Origin: Roseitalea sp.
GTDB lineage: Bacteria > Pseudomonadota > Alphaproteobacteria > Rhizobiales > Rhizobiaceae
Direction of reading: 5' to 3'
Assembly (NCBI GenBank): GCA_017642895.1
Contig: JAEPON010000001.1
Span: 186,001 to 250,000 of the forward strand
DNA: 64,000 bases
The translations under genes were made by a program, and so were the position numbers. Below are positions 42,067 through 50,587 of the stretch, one piece after another; position 1 is the stretch's first letter, and every line of letters begins with the position of its first letter. Below the pieces are notes generated by a model. The model saw only the letters and a program-made list of their open reading frames with translations. It searched no databases and was not told where the DNA came from.

Positions 42067-43046
42067 ACGGCTCCGCGCGTGATCGCGCAACGGCGGTGTT
42101 GGCCCGGCACGGCACGCTTTTGTTGTTCTTGCTGATCATTTTTGTCTTTGGCACACAGGTGCCGGCGTTCATCGGACCTGAAAATCTCGGCAACATCATC
42201 AAGCAGGCATCCTTCATCGGCATCGCGGCTGTCGGGATGGTCTTTGTCTTGTTGACCGCCGGGATCGACCTCTCGGTGGGATCGGTCATGTATCTGGGGC
42301 CGTTGATCGCCGGATTTGCCATGCGCGATTATGGCGTGGGTGTTGCCGGCGGACTGGTCGTTGCGGTTGCCGCGGGCGCGGTCATGGGGTCCATCAACGC
42401 GTTCCTGATCGTCGTCCTGAAGGTCGTTCCGTTCATCGTGACCTTGTCCACGCTGTTCTTTTTTCGCGGTTTTGGCGCCTATCTGACGAGTTCGCGGCAG
42501 TTTGATTTTCCCGAGGAAATCCGAACGTTCGGCCTGTCCTCGGTCTTGGGTGTTCCGACGCCCATCCTGTTCTTTGCCGTTGTGGCGCTTGGCGCGCATG
42601 TCGTCCTGTCGCGCACCGCCTTTGGCCGGCAGGTCTATGCCATCGGCAATGACGAAGCGGCCGCCGCCAAGGCCGGCATTCGGGTCGGCCGGGTCAAGGC
42701 CGGCGTCTATGTCACATGCTCATCCCTGGCTGCGCTGGCGGGCTTTGTCCTGATCGCGCAGATCGGCCGGCTGGACACCGGTTTCGGCGAGGGTCGCGAG
42801 TTTGACGTGATTGCAGCGGCGGTTCTGGGAGGGGCCAGCCTGTTCGGCGGCGTGGGCACCGCCTTCAGCGCCGTGATCGGCGCGACGATGATCCAGGCCG
42901 TCAAGATCGGCCTCGTCTTCACCGGGATCAATCTCTACCTGCAACCCATGCTGCAGGGGCTGATCATTTTTGCCGCCGTGTTCCTCGACTCGTTGCGGGC
43001 TTCACGGTTGGAGATGCTTCGACGCCGGTTTATTCGGCCACGCTAG
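42063..43046 (+). CDS. CUT2 ABC transporter permease 2
   Basis: Protein of 327 aa starting at GTG 42063, which overlaps the ATPase TGA (GTGA); the open frame continues upstream only as an alternate frame of the ATPase. Ribose-type permease blocks: VGMVFVLLTAGIDLSVGSVM, VVPFIVTLSTLFFFRGFGAY, RQVYAIGNDEAAAAKAGIRV and AAVLGGASLFGGVGTAFSAV. Last gene of the apiose operon. No clear terminator was found before the next promoter. Confidence 0.92.
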   Translation: MNGSARDRATAVLARHGTLLLFLLIIFVFGTQVPAFIGPENLGNIIKQASFIGIAAVGMVFVLLTAGIDLSVGSVMYLGPLIAGFAMRDYGVGVAGGLVVAVAAGAVMGSINAFLIVVLKVVPFIVTLSTLFFFRGFGAYLTSSRQFDFPEEIRTFGLSSVLGVPTPILFFAVVALGAHVVLSRTAFGRQVYAIGNDEAAAAKAGIRVGRVKAGVYVTCSSLAALAGFVLIAQIGRLDTGFGEGREFDVIAAAVLGGASLFGGVGTAFSAVIGATMIQAVKIGLVFTGINLYLQPMLQGLIIFAAVFLDSLRASRLEMLRRRFIRPR

Positions 43047-43082
43047 ATGACGGACCGGCGCGGGGGTATCACTGGCAGCTCG

Positions 43083-43100
43083 AACTGGTATAATGAGTAA
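43083..43100 (+). promoter_or_regulatory. Second copy of the GntR-type promoter motif, before the CUT1 operon
   Basis: AACTGGTATAATGAGTAA (43083-43100) repeats the 12 bases AACTGGTATAAT found at 31772-31783 exactly. TATAAT (43089-43094) would serve as -10, but no good -35 is visible. The dyad symmetry is weaker than in the first copy. The motif lies 53 bp before the start codon. Confidence 0.55.
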
Positions 43101-43146
43101 GTCAAAATAGCAGTTGAATTTTCCTGGAGGAGCGAAAGGGGAGAAA

Positions 43147-44595
43147 ATGACTGATTTGAGATCTGTCCGCCGCATCTTTGCAGCCGGTGCGCTGAGCGTT
43201 CTTGCGCTTTGGCCAGCCGCTGCGACGGCGCAAAGCGCGGCCGACACGGCCGTTGAAGCCGCGCAACAATATTCGGGCATCACGCTGAACGTCCTTTACG
43301 AGGCGGGCCTGCAGCCGCTGGACCCCAAGAATTTCACCGGTCCGCTTTGGGAGGAACTGACCGGTATCAAGATCAATGTCATCGAGTCGCCGGTCGATCA
43401 GATCTTCACCAAGACGATGCAGGCGCATCTGGCCAATTCGGGCGCCTATGACGTGCTCAACGTCATTCCCAACCAGATGCCGGATCTGGCCCTGGCCGGC
43501 GCGCTGGAACCGCTCGACGCATTTGTCGAAAAGCATGGCTACGGGCCGGAGCTGGACATGATCGCGCCCGTCTATCGTGACAACCAGATGAAGGTCGAGA
43601 GCACGATCTACGGCCTGCCCGATGATGGCGATGTGCTGATCCTTTACTATCGCCGCGACATTTTCGAAGACCCGGACAATAAGGCCGAGTTCATGGAAGC
43701 GCACGGCTATGAACTGGCGCCGCCCACGACCTGGCAACAATTCTCCGAGATCGGCCAGTTCATTACCGACAAATACGCCCCCGACATCTATGGCGCCGGC
43801 ATGTTGCGCCAGCCAGGCAACGCCCAGTACCTGTTCCAAGAGCGTTTCCGCGTCGAAGGGGGCAAGTTCTTCGATGAAGAGACGATGAAGGCCACGGTGA
43901 ACTCGGACGTCGGTGTTGCGGTTTTTGAAGCCTTGCTGGCCGAAAACGACTTCATGCCGCCCGGGGTCGAACAATGGGGCTTCATCGAGGCGTTCAACGC
44001 CTTTCTGGCCGGCGACATTGCCATGACGATCTCCTGGCCGCCGGTCGGTCGCTGGGCCGCCGGATATGGCAAGGGCACCGAAGCGTTGAACTGGATTCCC
44101 GAGACAACGGTGGCCGATACGATTGGTTATGCCCTGCCGCCGGGCGGGCGTCCGGAGCTGGCCGTCGGCTTTTCGCTGGCCGTCGCGTCCGGCTCCCGAA
44201 ACAAGGAAGCCGCCTATCTGTTTGCGCAGTGGATGAATTCCGAAGAGATCAGCCTGCAGCGAGTTCAGTTGCCTTATGCGTTGCGCGATCCGTTCCGCAC
44301 GAGCCACTTTGCGAGCGAGGAATATCGCGGCCGTTGGCCGACCGCCGGCGACTATCTGGACACGCTCAAGGCCGGTGCGGAAACCGGGCTTTTGGACCTG
44401 TCGCTGATCCAGACCGACCGCTATGAAGAAGGCATCCGACAGGCGATCAGCCGGCTGTGGGGCGGCGAGGATCCGCAGACCATCCTCGACGACCTTGCCG
44501 CGCAATGGGATGAACTGACCGAACGCATCGGCGTCGACAAGCAACGGCGCGCCTATCTGGACTGGTCAGGCAAGCCCAACGCCTATCCGAACTGA
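43147..44595 (+). CDS. CUT1 extracellular solute-binding protein (family 1)
   Basis: Protein of 482 aa from ATG 43147 with AGGGGAG 4 bases upstream. Signal peptide about residues 1-29 (RRIFAAGALSVLALWPAAAT then AQS). The mature fold is the large SBP_bac_1 type: ITLNVLYEAGLQPLDPKNFT, GDVLILYYRRDIFEDPDNKA, AFLAGDIAMTISWPPVGRWA and GFSLAVASGSRNKEAAYLF. Such proteins bind oligosaccharides, polyols or glycosides. Its promoter carries the same motif as the apiose operon, so an apiose-containing glycoside or a related sugar is a reasonable guess, not shown by the sequence. A 10-bp stem-loop follows the stop. Confidence 0.9.
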   Translation: MTDLRSVRRIFAAGALSVLALWPAAATAQSAADTAVEAAQQYSGITLNVLYEAGLQPLDPKNFTGPLWEELTGIKINVIESPVDQIFTKTMQAHLANSGAYDVLNVIPNQMPDLALAGALEPLDAFVEKHGYGPELDMIAPVYRDNQMKVESTIYGLPDDGDVLILYYRRDIFEDPDNKAEFMEAHGYELAPPTTWQQFSEIGQFITDKYAPDIYGAGMLRQPGNAQYLFQERFRVEGGKFFDEETMKATVNSDVGVAVFEALLAENDFMPPGVEQWGFIEAFNAFLAGDIAMTISWPPVGRWAAGYGKGTEALNWIPETTVADTIGYALPPGGRPELAVGFSLAVASGSRNKEAAYLFAQWMNSEEISLQRVQLPYALRDPFRTSHFASEEYRGRWPTAGDYLDTLKAGAETGLLDLSLIQTDRYEEGIRQAISRLWGGEDPQTILDDLAAQWDELTERIGVDKQRRAYLDWSGKPNAYPN

Positions 44596-44603
44596 AACCG
44601 GGC

Positions 44604-44630
44604 GCCGGGCCGGCCTTTTGCCGGTCCGGC
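44604..44630 (+). promoter_or_regulatory. Stem-loop after the CUT1 binding-protein gene
   Basis: GCCGGGCCGG (44604-44613) and CCGGTCCGGC (44621-44630) pair over 10 bp with one G-T; loop CCTTTTG. It fills the short gap before the permease gene and probably sets the ratio of binding protein to membrane subunits. Confidence 0.55.
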
Positions 44631-44637
44631 CTTGTGA

Positions 44638-45537
44638 ATGCCGCCCATGACCGCACGCGCCAATGCGCTCGCCGACAACACGACGGTGCTGAAATATGCG
44701 CTCGTCGCGCCGGCCGTTTTTGTCATCTTGCTGATCGGCCTTTACCCGTTCATCAAGCTGGCGCTGACAAGCGTTCAAAACGTCACCATGTTCGGCGCCG
44801 ATACCAGCTTTCATGGCGCGGTCCATTATCTGCGTCTTTTTGACGACGAGCGGCTGTGGTCGGCCTTGTGGAACACGATCTGGTTCACCGCCATCGCGCT
44901 GCCGATCGAGCTGGTGCTGGGCTATCTGCTTGCCTTGCTGTTCCTGCAGCCGCTGCCGCTCAGGCGCACGCTGATCGCGATCATTCTGCTGCCCACGGTC
45001 ATCTCGCCGATCGTGGCCGGCGCGACATGGCGCCTGATGCTCGACCAGCGGTTCGGGCCGGTCAATCAGATGATCGGCTGGATCGCCGGCCGCGATGTCG
45101 AGATTTTGTGGACGATCAATCCGACGCTGGTGTGGCCGGCCGTTCTTGTGGCCGAGGTGTGGCAATGGACGCCGTTCATGTTCCTGATCCTGCTTGCGGC
45201 GCTGTCCAATGTCGATCGCGAGCAACTGGAAGCCGCCGAAGTTGACGGTGCAGGCGCATTGACGGTTTTTCGCAAGATCGTGCTGCCGGCGATCATGCCT
45301 GTCGTCTTCATCGCGGTCCTGATCCGCGGGCTGGACCTGTTTCGCGTCTTCGACGTGATCTGGACGATGACCCAGGGCGGGCCCGGCACGCGCACAGAGA
45401 CGATTTCGATCTATGCCTATCAGATGGCATTTCGCGAGTTCGAGATCAGCTATTCGGCGGCGATCGCGTTCCTGGTCATCATCCTCCTGACGGTTGTTGT
45501 GGTGGCTGCGCTGCGCCGCGTGGAGGTTGCCCGATGA
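44638..45537 (+). CDS. CUT1 ABC transporter permease (MalF type)
   Basis: Protein of 299 aa; a second ATG at 44647 is an alternative start. Six membrane segments in the standard order, beginning LVAPAVFVILLIGLYPFIKL. The EAA cytoplasmic loop that docks the ATPase is EQLEAAEVDGAGALTVFRKI followed by VLPAIMP. The DVIWTMTQGGPGTRTETIS block is typical of MalF/UgpA-type subunits. Partners the MalG-type subunit whose gene overlaps it by ATGA. Confidence 0.93.
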   Translation: MPPMTARANALADNTTVLKYALVAPAVFVILLIGLYPFIKLALTSVQNVTMFGADTSFHGAVHYLRLFDDERLWSALWNTIWFTAIALPIELVLGYLLALLFLQPLPLRRTLIAIILLPTVISPIVAGATWRLMLDQRFGPVNQMIGWIAGRDVEILWTINPTLVWPAVLVAEVWQWTPFMFLILLAALSNVDREQLEAAEVDGAGALTVFRKIVLPAIMPVVFIAVLIRGLDLFRVFDVIWTMTQGGPGTRTETISIYAYQMAFREFEISYSAAIAFLVIILLTVVVVAALRRVEVAR

Positions 45538-46361
45538 GGCGTTGGGAGCATGGCTGGCGGCTGGGACTACGGATTGTGCTGGCGCTTGTGGTCGCCCTGT
45601 TCTTCGCCTTTCCGATCTATTGGCTGGCGTTGATGTCGGTGAAGCCGCCCGAGGATGTGTTTGCCTATCCACCGGTCTGGGTTCCGTCCGCGTTCGACCT
45701 GTCCGGCTATGTCGCGCTGTTCCGCGACGGCGATGTGTGGGCGGTGTGGAACAGCCTGGTCACCGCTGGCGCCAGCACGGTCATCGCGATGATCCTGGGA
45801 ACATTGGCGGCCTATGGCATCGTTCGCTACCGGACGGGCGGCGACAATCTGACCATCTGGATCATCTCGCAACGCATGATCCCGCCGATCTGCGTGGCAT
45901 TTCCCATCTTCCTGCTGTTTGTCTCGCTGGGCCTCGTCGACACATTCATCGGCTTGATCATGCTCTATACCGCGTTCAACCTGCCTTATGTGATCTGGAT
46001 GATGCGCGGCTATATTCAGGACATCCCGCCGGAGCTTGAGCAAAGCGCGCTCGTTGACGGATTGTCCCGGTGGGCGGTCATCATCAAGGTCATCATTCCA
46101 ATGGCGCGGGGCGGGTTCTTCGCCACCGCCGTCTTCACTTTCATCTTCGCCTGGAACGATTTTCTGTTCGCGCTGGTGCTCACCCGTTCCGAGGTCGTCA
46201 CCTATCCCGTGCAGGTGACGGGTTATTTCGGCTCGCAATCGACTTTCTGGTCGCAGATCGGTGCCATGAGCATGCTGGGAGTGCTGCCGATGATGCTGGT
46301 CGTTGCCACGATGCAACGGTTCATCGTCCGGGGCATGTCCATGGGCGCGGTCAAAGGATAG
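45534..46361 (+). CDS. CUT1 ABC transporter permease (MalG type)
   Basis: Protein of 275 aa with six membrane segments. The N-terminus ALFFAFPIYWLALMSVKPPE and the EAA loop ELEQSALVDGLSRWAVIIKV followed by IIPMARGG define the MalG/UgpE subfamily. The segment FIFAWNDFLFALVLTRSEVV is also characteristic. Forms a heterodimer with the preceding MalF-type subunit. Confidence 0.93.
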   Translation: MRRWEHGWRLGLRIVLALVVALFFAFPIYWLALMSVKPPEDVFAYPPVWVPSAFDLSGYVALFRDGDVWAVWNSLVTAGASTVIAMILGTLAAYGIVRYRTGGDNLTIWIISQRMIPPICVAFPIFLLFVSLGLVDTFIGLIMLYTAFNLPYVIWMMRGYIQDIPPELEQSALVDGLSRWAVIIKVIIPMARGGFFATAVFTFIFAWNDFLFALVLTRSEVVTYPVQVTGYFGSQSTFWSQIGAMSMLGVLPMMLVVATMQRFIVRGMSMGAVKG

Positions 46362-46370
46362 GGGGCGCTG

Positions 46371-47456
46371 GTGGCTGATCTCGAGCTTGCCAATATCGAC
46401 AAGCATTATGGCGCGGTGCATGCCGTGCGTGACGTCTCGCTGACGGTCCAAAGCGGGGCGTTCGTGGTGCTGGTGGGGCCTTCGGGTTGCGGCAAGAGCA
46501 CGCTCCTGCGCGCGATCGCAGGCCTGGAAGACATCACATCGGGCGACATCCGGATCGGCGGGCGAAGCGTCACGCGTCTTGCGCCACGCGCCCGCAACGT
46601 CGCCATGGTGTTCCAGAGCTATGCGCTCTACCCCTATCTGACGGTCTACGAGAACATCGCATTCGGCTTGCGGGCGCGCGGCGAGACGGAGGCACACATC
46701 GATGAACGCGTGCGCTGGGCGGCAGACACGCTGTCGATTGCGGACTATCTGGAACGGCATCCGCGTGAACTGTCGGGTGGCCAGCGCCAGCGTGTGGCCA
46801 TCGGCCGGGCCATCGTGCGCGAAGCCGATCTCTATCTGTTTGACGAACCGCTTTCCAACCTTGATGCCAAACTGCGCGACGGCATGCGCGAGGAACTCAA
46901 GCGCCTTCATGCCCGGCTTGGACGTACGTTCATCTATGTCACCCATGACCAGATCGAGGCGATGACGCTGGCCGACAGGATCGTGCTGTTGCGTCATGGC
47001 GTGATCGAACAGGACGGCACACCGCTCGAACTGTTCGAAAAGCCGGCCAGCCGTTTTGTTGCCGGCTTTCTGGGCTCACCACCCATGAACATGCTGGACG
47101 TGACGATGGTGGATGGCGGCACGATGATCCGCATATCCGATGACCAGATGCTGCCCAACGCCGACGGCGCCGCGCCGCGGGCGGACGGTGCCTGCATCTG
47201 GGGCGTTCGCCCGGAGCATGTGCGGTTGGCAGCGGCCGGCGAACCGTCGCTCGAAGCAAAAGTCGATGTGGTCCAGCCAACCGGCAGCCGCATCCTTGCG
47301 ACGGTCCTGGTGGGCGACCAGAAGCTGACGGCCGAACTTGACGCGCATAGCGGCGTTGAGACCGGGCAACGGATCGCGCTGGCGGTGGCGACCCCGCGAA
47401 CGGTCTTTTTTGATGCCGAAGGACGCCGGGTCGGCGGAGCGGCGCCGGCCGACTGA
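46371..47456 (+). CDS. CUT1 ABC transporter ATPase (UgpC/MalK type)
   Basis: Protein of 361 aa with a GTG start 9 bp behind the MalG-type gene. Motifs: Walker A VLVGPSGCGKSTLLRAI, Q-loop AMVFQSYALYPYLTVYENIA, signature ELSGGQRQRVAIGRAIV, Walker B LYLFDEPLSNLDAKLR, H-loop IYVTHDQIEAMTLADRIV. The last 120 residues are the TOBE regulatory domain (GVRPEHVRLAAAGEP). Powers the CUT1 importer. A perfect 16-bp palindrome begins right after its stop. Confidence 0.94.
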   Translation: MADLELANIDKHYGAVHAVRDVSLTVQSGAFVVLVGPSGCGKSTLLRAIAGLEDITSGDIRIGGRSVTRLAPRARNVAMVFQSYALYPYLTVYENIAFGLRARGETEAHIDERVRWAADTLSIADYLERHPRELSGGQRQRVAIGRAIVREADLYLFDEPLSNLDAKLRDGMREELKRLHARLGRTFIYVTHDQIEAMTLADRIVLLRHGVIEQDGTPLELFEKPASRFVAGFLGSPPMNMLDVTMVDGGTMIRISDDQMLPNADGAAPRADGACIWGVRPEHVRLAAAGEPSLEAKVDVVQPTGSRILATVLVGDQKLTAELDAHSGVETGQRIALAVATPRTVFFDAEGRRVGGAAPAD

Positions 47457-47472
47457 CGGCATGATCATGCCG
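47457..47472. terminator. Perfect 16-bp palindrome between convergent genes
   Basis: CGGCATGATCATGCCG directly follows the ATPase TGA and lies 35 bp from the end of the convergent MscS gene. It can fold to a 6-bp stem with a 4-base loop and may end transcription from both sides. No T-runs flank it, and a protein-binding palindrome is also possible. Confidence 0.4.
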
Positions 47473-47507
47473 GGCAATGTCACGGCGATCCGTTGAAGCG
47501 CGCGCGT

Positions 47508-49796
47508 TCAGCCCGCTTTCTGGTCGGCGGGTGCGGGCGGCGGCTCTGCCGCGTCTGCGACCGCTGCGCCAATACGGGTCTTCTGCTCCTGTGACAGATG
47601 CGCCGGCTGCTCCTCGCCCAGATTGACGCGGACTTCCTTGCGCGCGAACTCTATGCCGTTTTCGGCAAACGCCTTCTGCACCCGGCTGTAGACATCCTTG
47701 CGGACGACCCACTGCTTGCCGGGCTTGGTCATGAACTTGCCGCGAATGACGATGCCGACATCATCGACATCGTAGACGCCCTGCGACTTGAAGGTCTGGA
47801 TGATGTCCTCGGCATATTCGGCGTCCATCATCTCCGCACCGATCTTCTTGAAGATCTTCTTGACCTTGTTGACGTCGGTCTCGAACGGCACGGTGAATTT
47901 CAGCTTCATGATCACCCAGTCGCGCGAATTGTTGGTCACTTTGGGGATTTCGCCATAGGGGATCGTGTGCACCGCACCCTGATGGTGGCGCAGTTGCAGC
48001 GACCGCAACGAAATCTTCTCGACGGTGCCGACGGTGCTGTCGATCACCAGATATTCGCCGACACGAAAGGCGTCGTCGATCAGGAAAAACAGCCCCGACA
48101 CCACATCGCGGACAAGGGTCTGCGCGCCGAAACCGACGGCGAGACCGACAATGCCGGCGCCGGCCAGAAGCGGCGTGGTGTCGACGCCCAGTTCCGACAG
48201 GCCGATCAGAAGCGTCATCACGACGATGGTCGCGCTGACGACAAGCCTGAGCACCGGCAGCACTGTCGCCAGCCTTGACAGGCCGGTGCCGCCACCCTCG
48301 CCACCACCCGGTTCGTCGGAGTTCAGATCGATACCGGCTTCGGTCGCCTCCCGTGCAAGCCGGCGGTTGATCCACAGATTGACGATTTCCCAGACCATGT
48401 AGCCGACGAACAGGACCACGATGGCATCGATAATGCTCGACGCCAGTTGCACGCCGACGCCCGCATTGGCGACATTGGTCAGATCGAGATCCCACATCGT
48501 CGTCGCCAGGAAGATCGCCAGCAGCACCAGGATCACCCGCCCGATGCGGATATAGGCGCCCATCGTCGCCCGGTGCGCGGCCTCGGCGACCGGCCCTTCG
48601 CCGATCAGCGGTGGAGACATGTGACGGACGATGCCCCGCATCGCGGTGTCGAGCGCCGGCGCGAAGATGATCAGCATCAAGGTCACATGCTGCTGCCCAC
48701 GCAACAGGTCGAACCGTCCCATACTGGCGAGAACTTCGATCAGCACCCAGTTGGCGATCGCCAGCGCGATGGCAAATGCCGGCCACAGATTCGCAAAAAG
48801 GCCGATGTTCTTGTGTTGAAGGGATGTCACCCCCGAGATCATCTGCCTGATTCCGTTCCGCCACATATAGATCGCCCCGACGACGAAGATGTAGAGGAGC
48901 AGGTTCAGCCAGTAGCCGATCCGCAGTTCTCCCAAGGGGACGCCATTGATGCGCAGGACTTCGACCATGAAGGTTTGGCAGCCAAGCAGCGCGGCGCCCG
49001 TGATGGTCAGCACGTAGCCCGATCGCGCATGTTGGTCGTCCACTGTGATCAGGCGCAGATCCGGCCGATTGGGCGCCGTCAGGAAGCGGGATATGACGGC
49101 AAACAGCTTGACCAGCACGATGACCGTCATGTTGAACAAATGGGCCGTGTTGGCCTCCCGCTGGCCCGGAAAGAGCAGCGGAATGGCCGAGAGGCTGACG
49201 ACGATGTAGGCGATCAGGCCGATCGCCTGCAGCATTGCGCGCAAAGATAATATCTTGATCGCGCCGATCAGGGTCTCGGGATGCGAGCGCCTCTCAACGG
49301 ATTCCAGCCATCGAAACGTCAGCCGTGTGACCGCGAACTCGGCGGCCAGTCCGAAGGCGATCATCAGCAGGACCTTGCCGACGAAGAGCGCAAACACACC
49401 AAGACCGCCGCCGCCCGTCAGCGTGTTGTATGCGGTGTTGAACCCGCCCGGAACGCGGGGCGCGCTCTGCACGGCATTGGTGAAACTCGTTCCGACGCCC
49501 GCTCCGGCGTCGATGAGAAACTCGAGCGTCGTCTGGCCGGCATCGCCGCCTTGCTCTTCCTGCGCGACAAGGTCCAGCCTCTGCAGCAAGAGTTCGCGCA
49601 CCTCGGCGTCCGACAGGCGCGAGACCAGTTCGCGGATCGTTTCGGAGGTGAGCGGATCGGGCAGGGCAACCTCTTCGGTGGTGGCCGCGCTGTCCGAGGA
49701 AAGCAGCGATGTCTGTGCCAGAACCGGATCGGTGAGGCCGACATTGCCCACGAAAGCCATGATGGCGATCACGAGCCAGCGAGAAATGCATTTCAT
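47508..49796 (-). CDS. Large MscS-family mechanosensitive channel
   Basis: Protein of 762 aa from ATG 49796, the start of a signal peptide (ISRWLVIAIMAFVGNVGL, then VLAQ); the frame before this ATG is not family-like. A periplasmic helical region (residues 30-130) with a leucine-rich stretch ETIRELVSRLSDAEVRELLL precedes several membrane helices. The MscS core follows: LAVGFGAQTLVRDVVSGLFF, IDDAFRVGEYLVIDSTVGTV and SLRSLQLRHHQGAVHTIPYG. Size and layout resemble YbdG/MscM-like rather than small MscS proteins. It releases solutes on osmotic down-shock. Convergent with the CUT1 operon and divergent from the next gene. Confidence 0.9.
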   Translation of the reverse strand: MKCISRWLVIAIMAFVGNVGLTDPVLAQTSLLSSDSAATTEEVALPDPLTSETIRELVSRLSDAEVRELLLQRLDLVAQEEQGGDAGQTTLEFLIDAGAGVGTSFTNAVQSAPRVPGGFNTAYNTLTGGGGLGVFALFVGKVLLMIAFGLAAEFAVTRLTFRWLESVERRSHPETLIGAIKILSLRAMLQAIGLIAYIVVSLSAIPLLFPGQREANTAHLFNMTVIVLVKLFAVISRFLTAPNRPDLRLITVDDQHARSGYVLTITGAALLGCQTFMVEVLRINGVPLGELRIGYWLNLLLYIFVVGAIYMWRNGIRQMISGVTSLQHKNIGLFANLWPAFAIALAIANWVLIEVLASMGRFDLLRGQQHVTLMLIIFAPALDTAMRGIVRHMSPPLIGEGPVAEAAHRATMGAYIRIGRVILVLLAIFLATTMWDLDLTNVANAGVGVQLASSIIDAIVVLFVGYMVWEIVNLWINRRLAREATEAGIDLNSDEPGGGEGGGTGLSRLATVLPVLRLVVSATIVVMTLLIGLSELGVDTTPLLAGAGIVGLAVGFGAQTLVRDVVSGLFFLIDDAFRVGEYLVIDSTVGTVEKISLRSLQLRHHQGAVHTIPYGEIPKVTNNSRDWVIMKLKFTVPFETDVNKVKKIFKKIGAEMMDAEYAEDIIQTFKSQGVYDVDDVGIVIRGKFMTKPGKQWVVRKDVYSRVQKAFAENGIEFARKEVRVNLGEEQPAHLSQEQKTRIGAAVADAAEPPPAPADQKAG

Positions 49797-49996
49797 CGAA
49801 ATTGTCCAATCAGCAAATGTCGACCATCGAAAACGCCGAACCCGGCCAGCGTCAATGCTGTTTATCGGACAATTTCGCTTTGGGGGTTGGCACCTGACGG
49901 TCACATGACTGCGGAAGGCTGGGCCGAACGACGCGCGCAAACCTTGCGCCGCATTGCGGTTCGTAGCTAGGAGCTAGCACAAAGGGAGAGAGCTTC

Positions 49997-50521
49997 GTGG
50001 CCACCACTCAGCAACCGGAAAAGCGGACGGATGCTCTCGACCTGTTGCGCACGGGGCTGGCGGAAGCGCAGGCGACAGTCCGCGCGTACGACACAAAGGC
50101 CCAGATCGTGGGCGTCGGCTACATTTTTGCGTTGGGGATCGTGTCGCAGATCAATGGATTGCTGCCCGAGCCGGGAGAGTTCGGCTTGCCCGCACTTCTC
50201 GTCGCCTGGCTGGTCATCATTTTCCCGATCCCGCTGTTCGGCCACGTCCTTTATCCAACACGAAAGACGGCGCCTGGTGTTGGGGCTTCCGAGCATAACG
50301 GGTTCGGGCATGTTCTTTATCTGGATGCCAGCAAGAGATTGTTGGCCGACGCTGTCCGAAAGTCGGCCCTCGATACCGATCCGCTCAAGGCTTTCAGCTT
50401 CGAACTGGTTGCCGTTTCCTCGCTGAGAGAGCTCAAACGGAAGCGCTTTTTGCGCGGCCTTTATGCGTCCGCGCTATCGTTCGGCTTTCTGTTTGCCGCC
50501 CAGGTCTATCGGTTGATCTAA
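49997..50521 (+). CDS. Small membrane protein resembling Pycsar effectors (PycTM-like)
   Basis: Protein of 174 aa with a GTG start and AGGGAGAG upstream. Two membrane segments at about 37-53 and 64-84 follow an amphipathic helix ending VRAYDTKAQIVGVGYIFALG. A soluble middle carries GHVLYLDASKRLLADAVRK and FSFELVAVSSLRELKRKRFL, then a third hydrophobic stretch (156-170). The order (D-x-K-A before the first helix, LYP after the second, an E-x5-L-x4-K helix and a last helix) is like PF18967, the membrane effector of cyclic-nucleotide antiphage systems. The match is by pattern only. No cyclase gene is adjacent, and housekeeping roles are possible. The 200-bp gap to the MscS gene holds both promoters. 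Confidence 0.45.
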   Translation: MATTQQPEKRTDALDLLRTGLAEAQATVRAYDTKAQIVGVGYIFALGIVSQINGLLPEPGEFGLPALLVAWLVIIFPIPLFGHVLYPTRKTAPGVGASEHNGFGHVLYLDASKRLLADAVRKSALDTDPLKAFSFELVAVSSLRELKRKRFLRGLYASALSFGFLFAAQVYRLI

Positions 50522-50587
50522 CCGGACATCGGTCTGCGAAACGGCAAAACGTTGGAGAACGCGCAATCGTTGCGACTTGTTTTGGCC

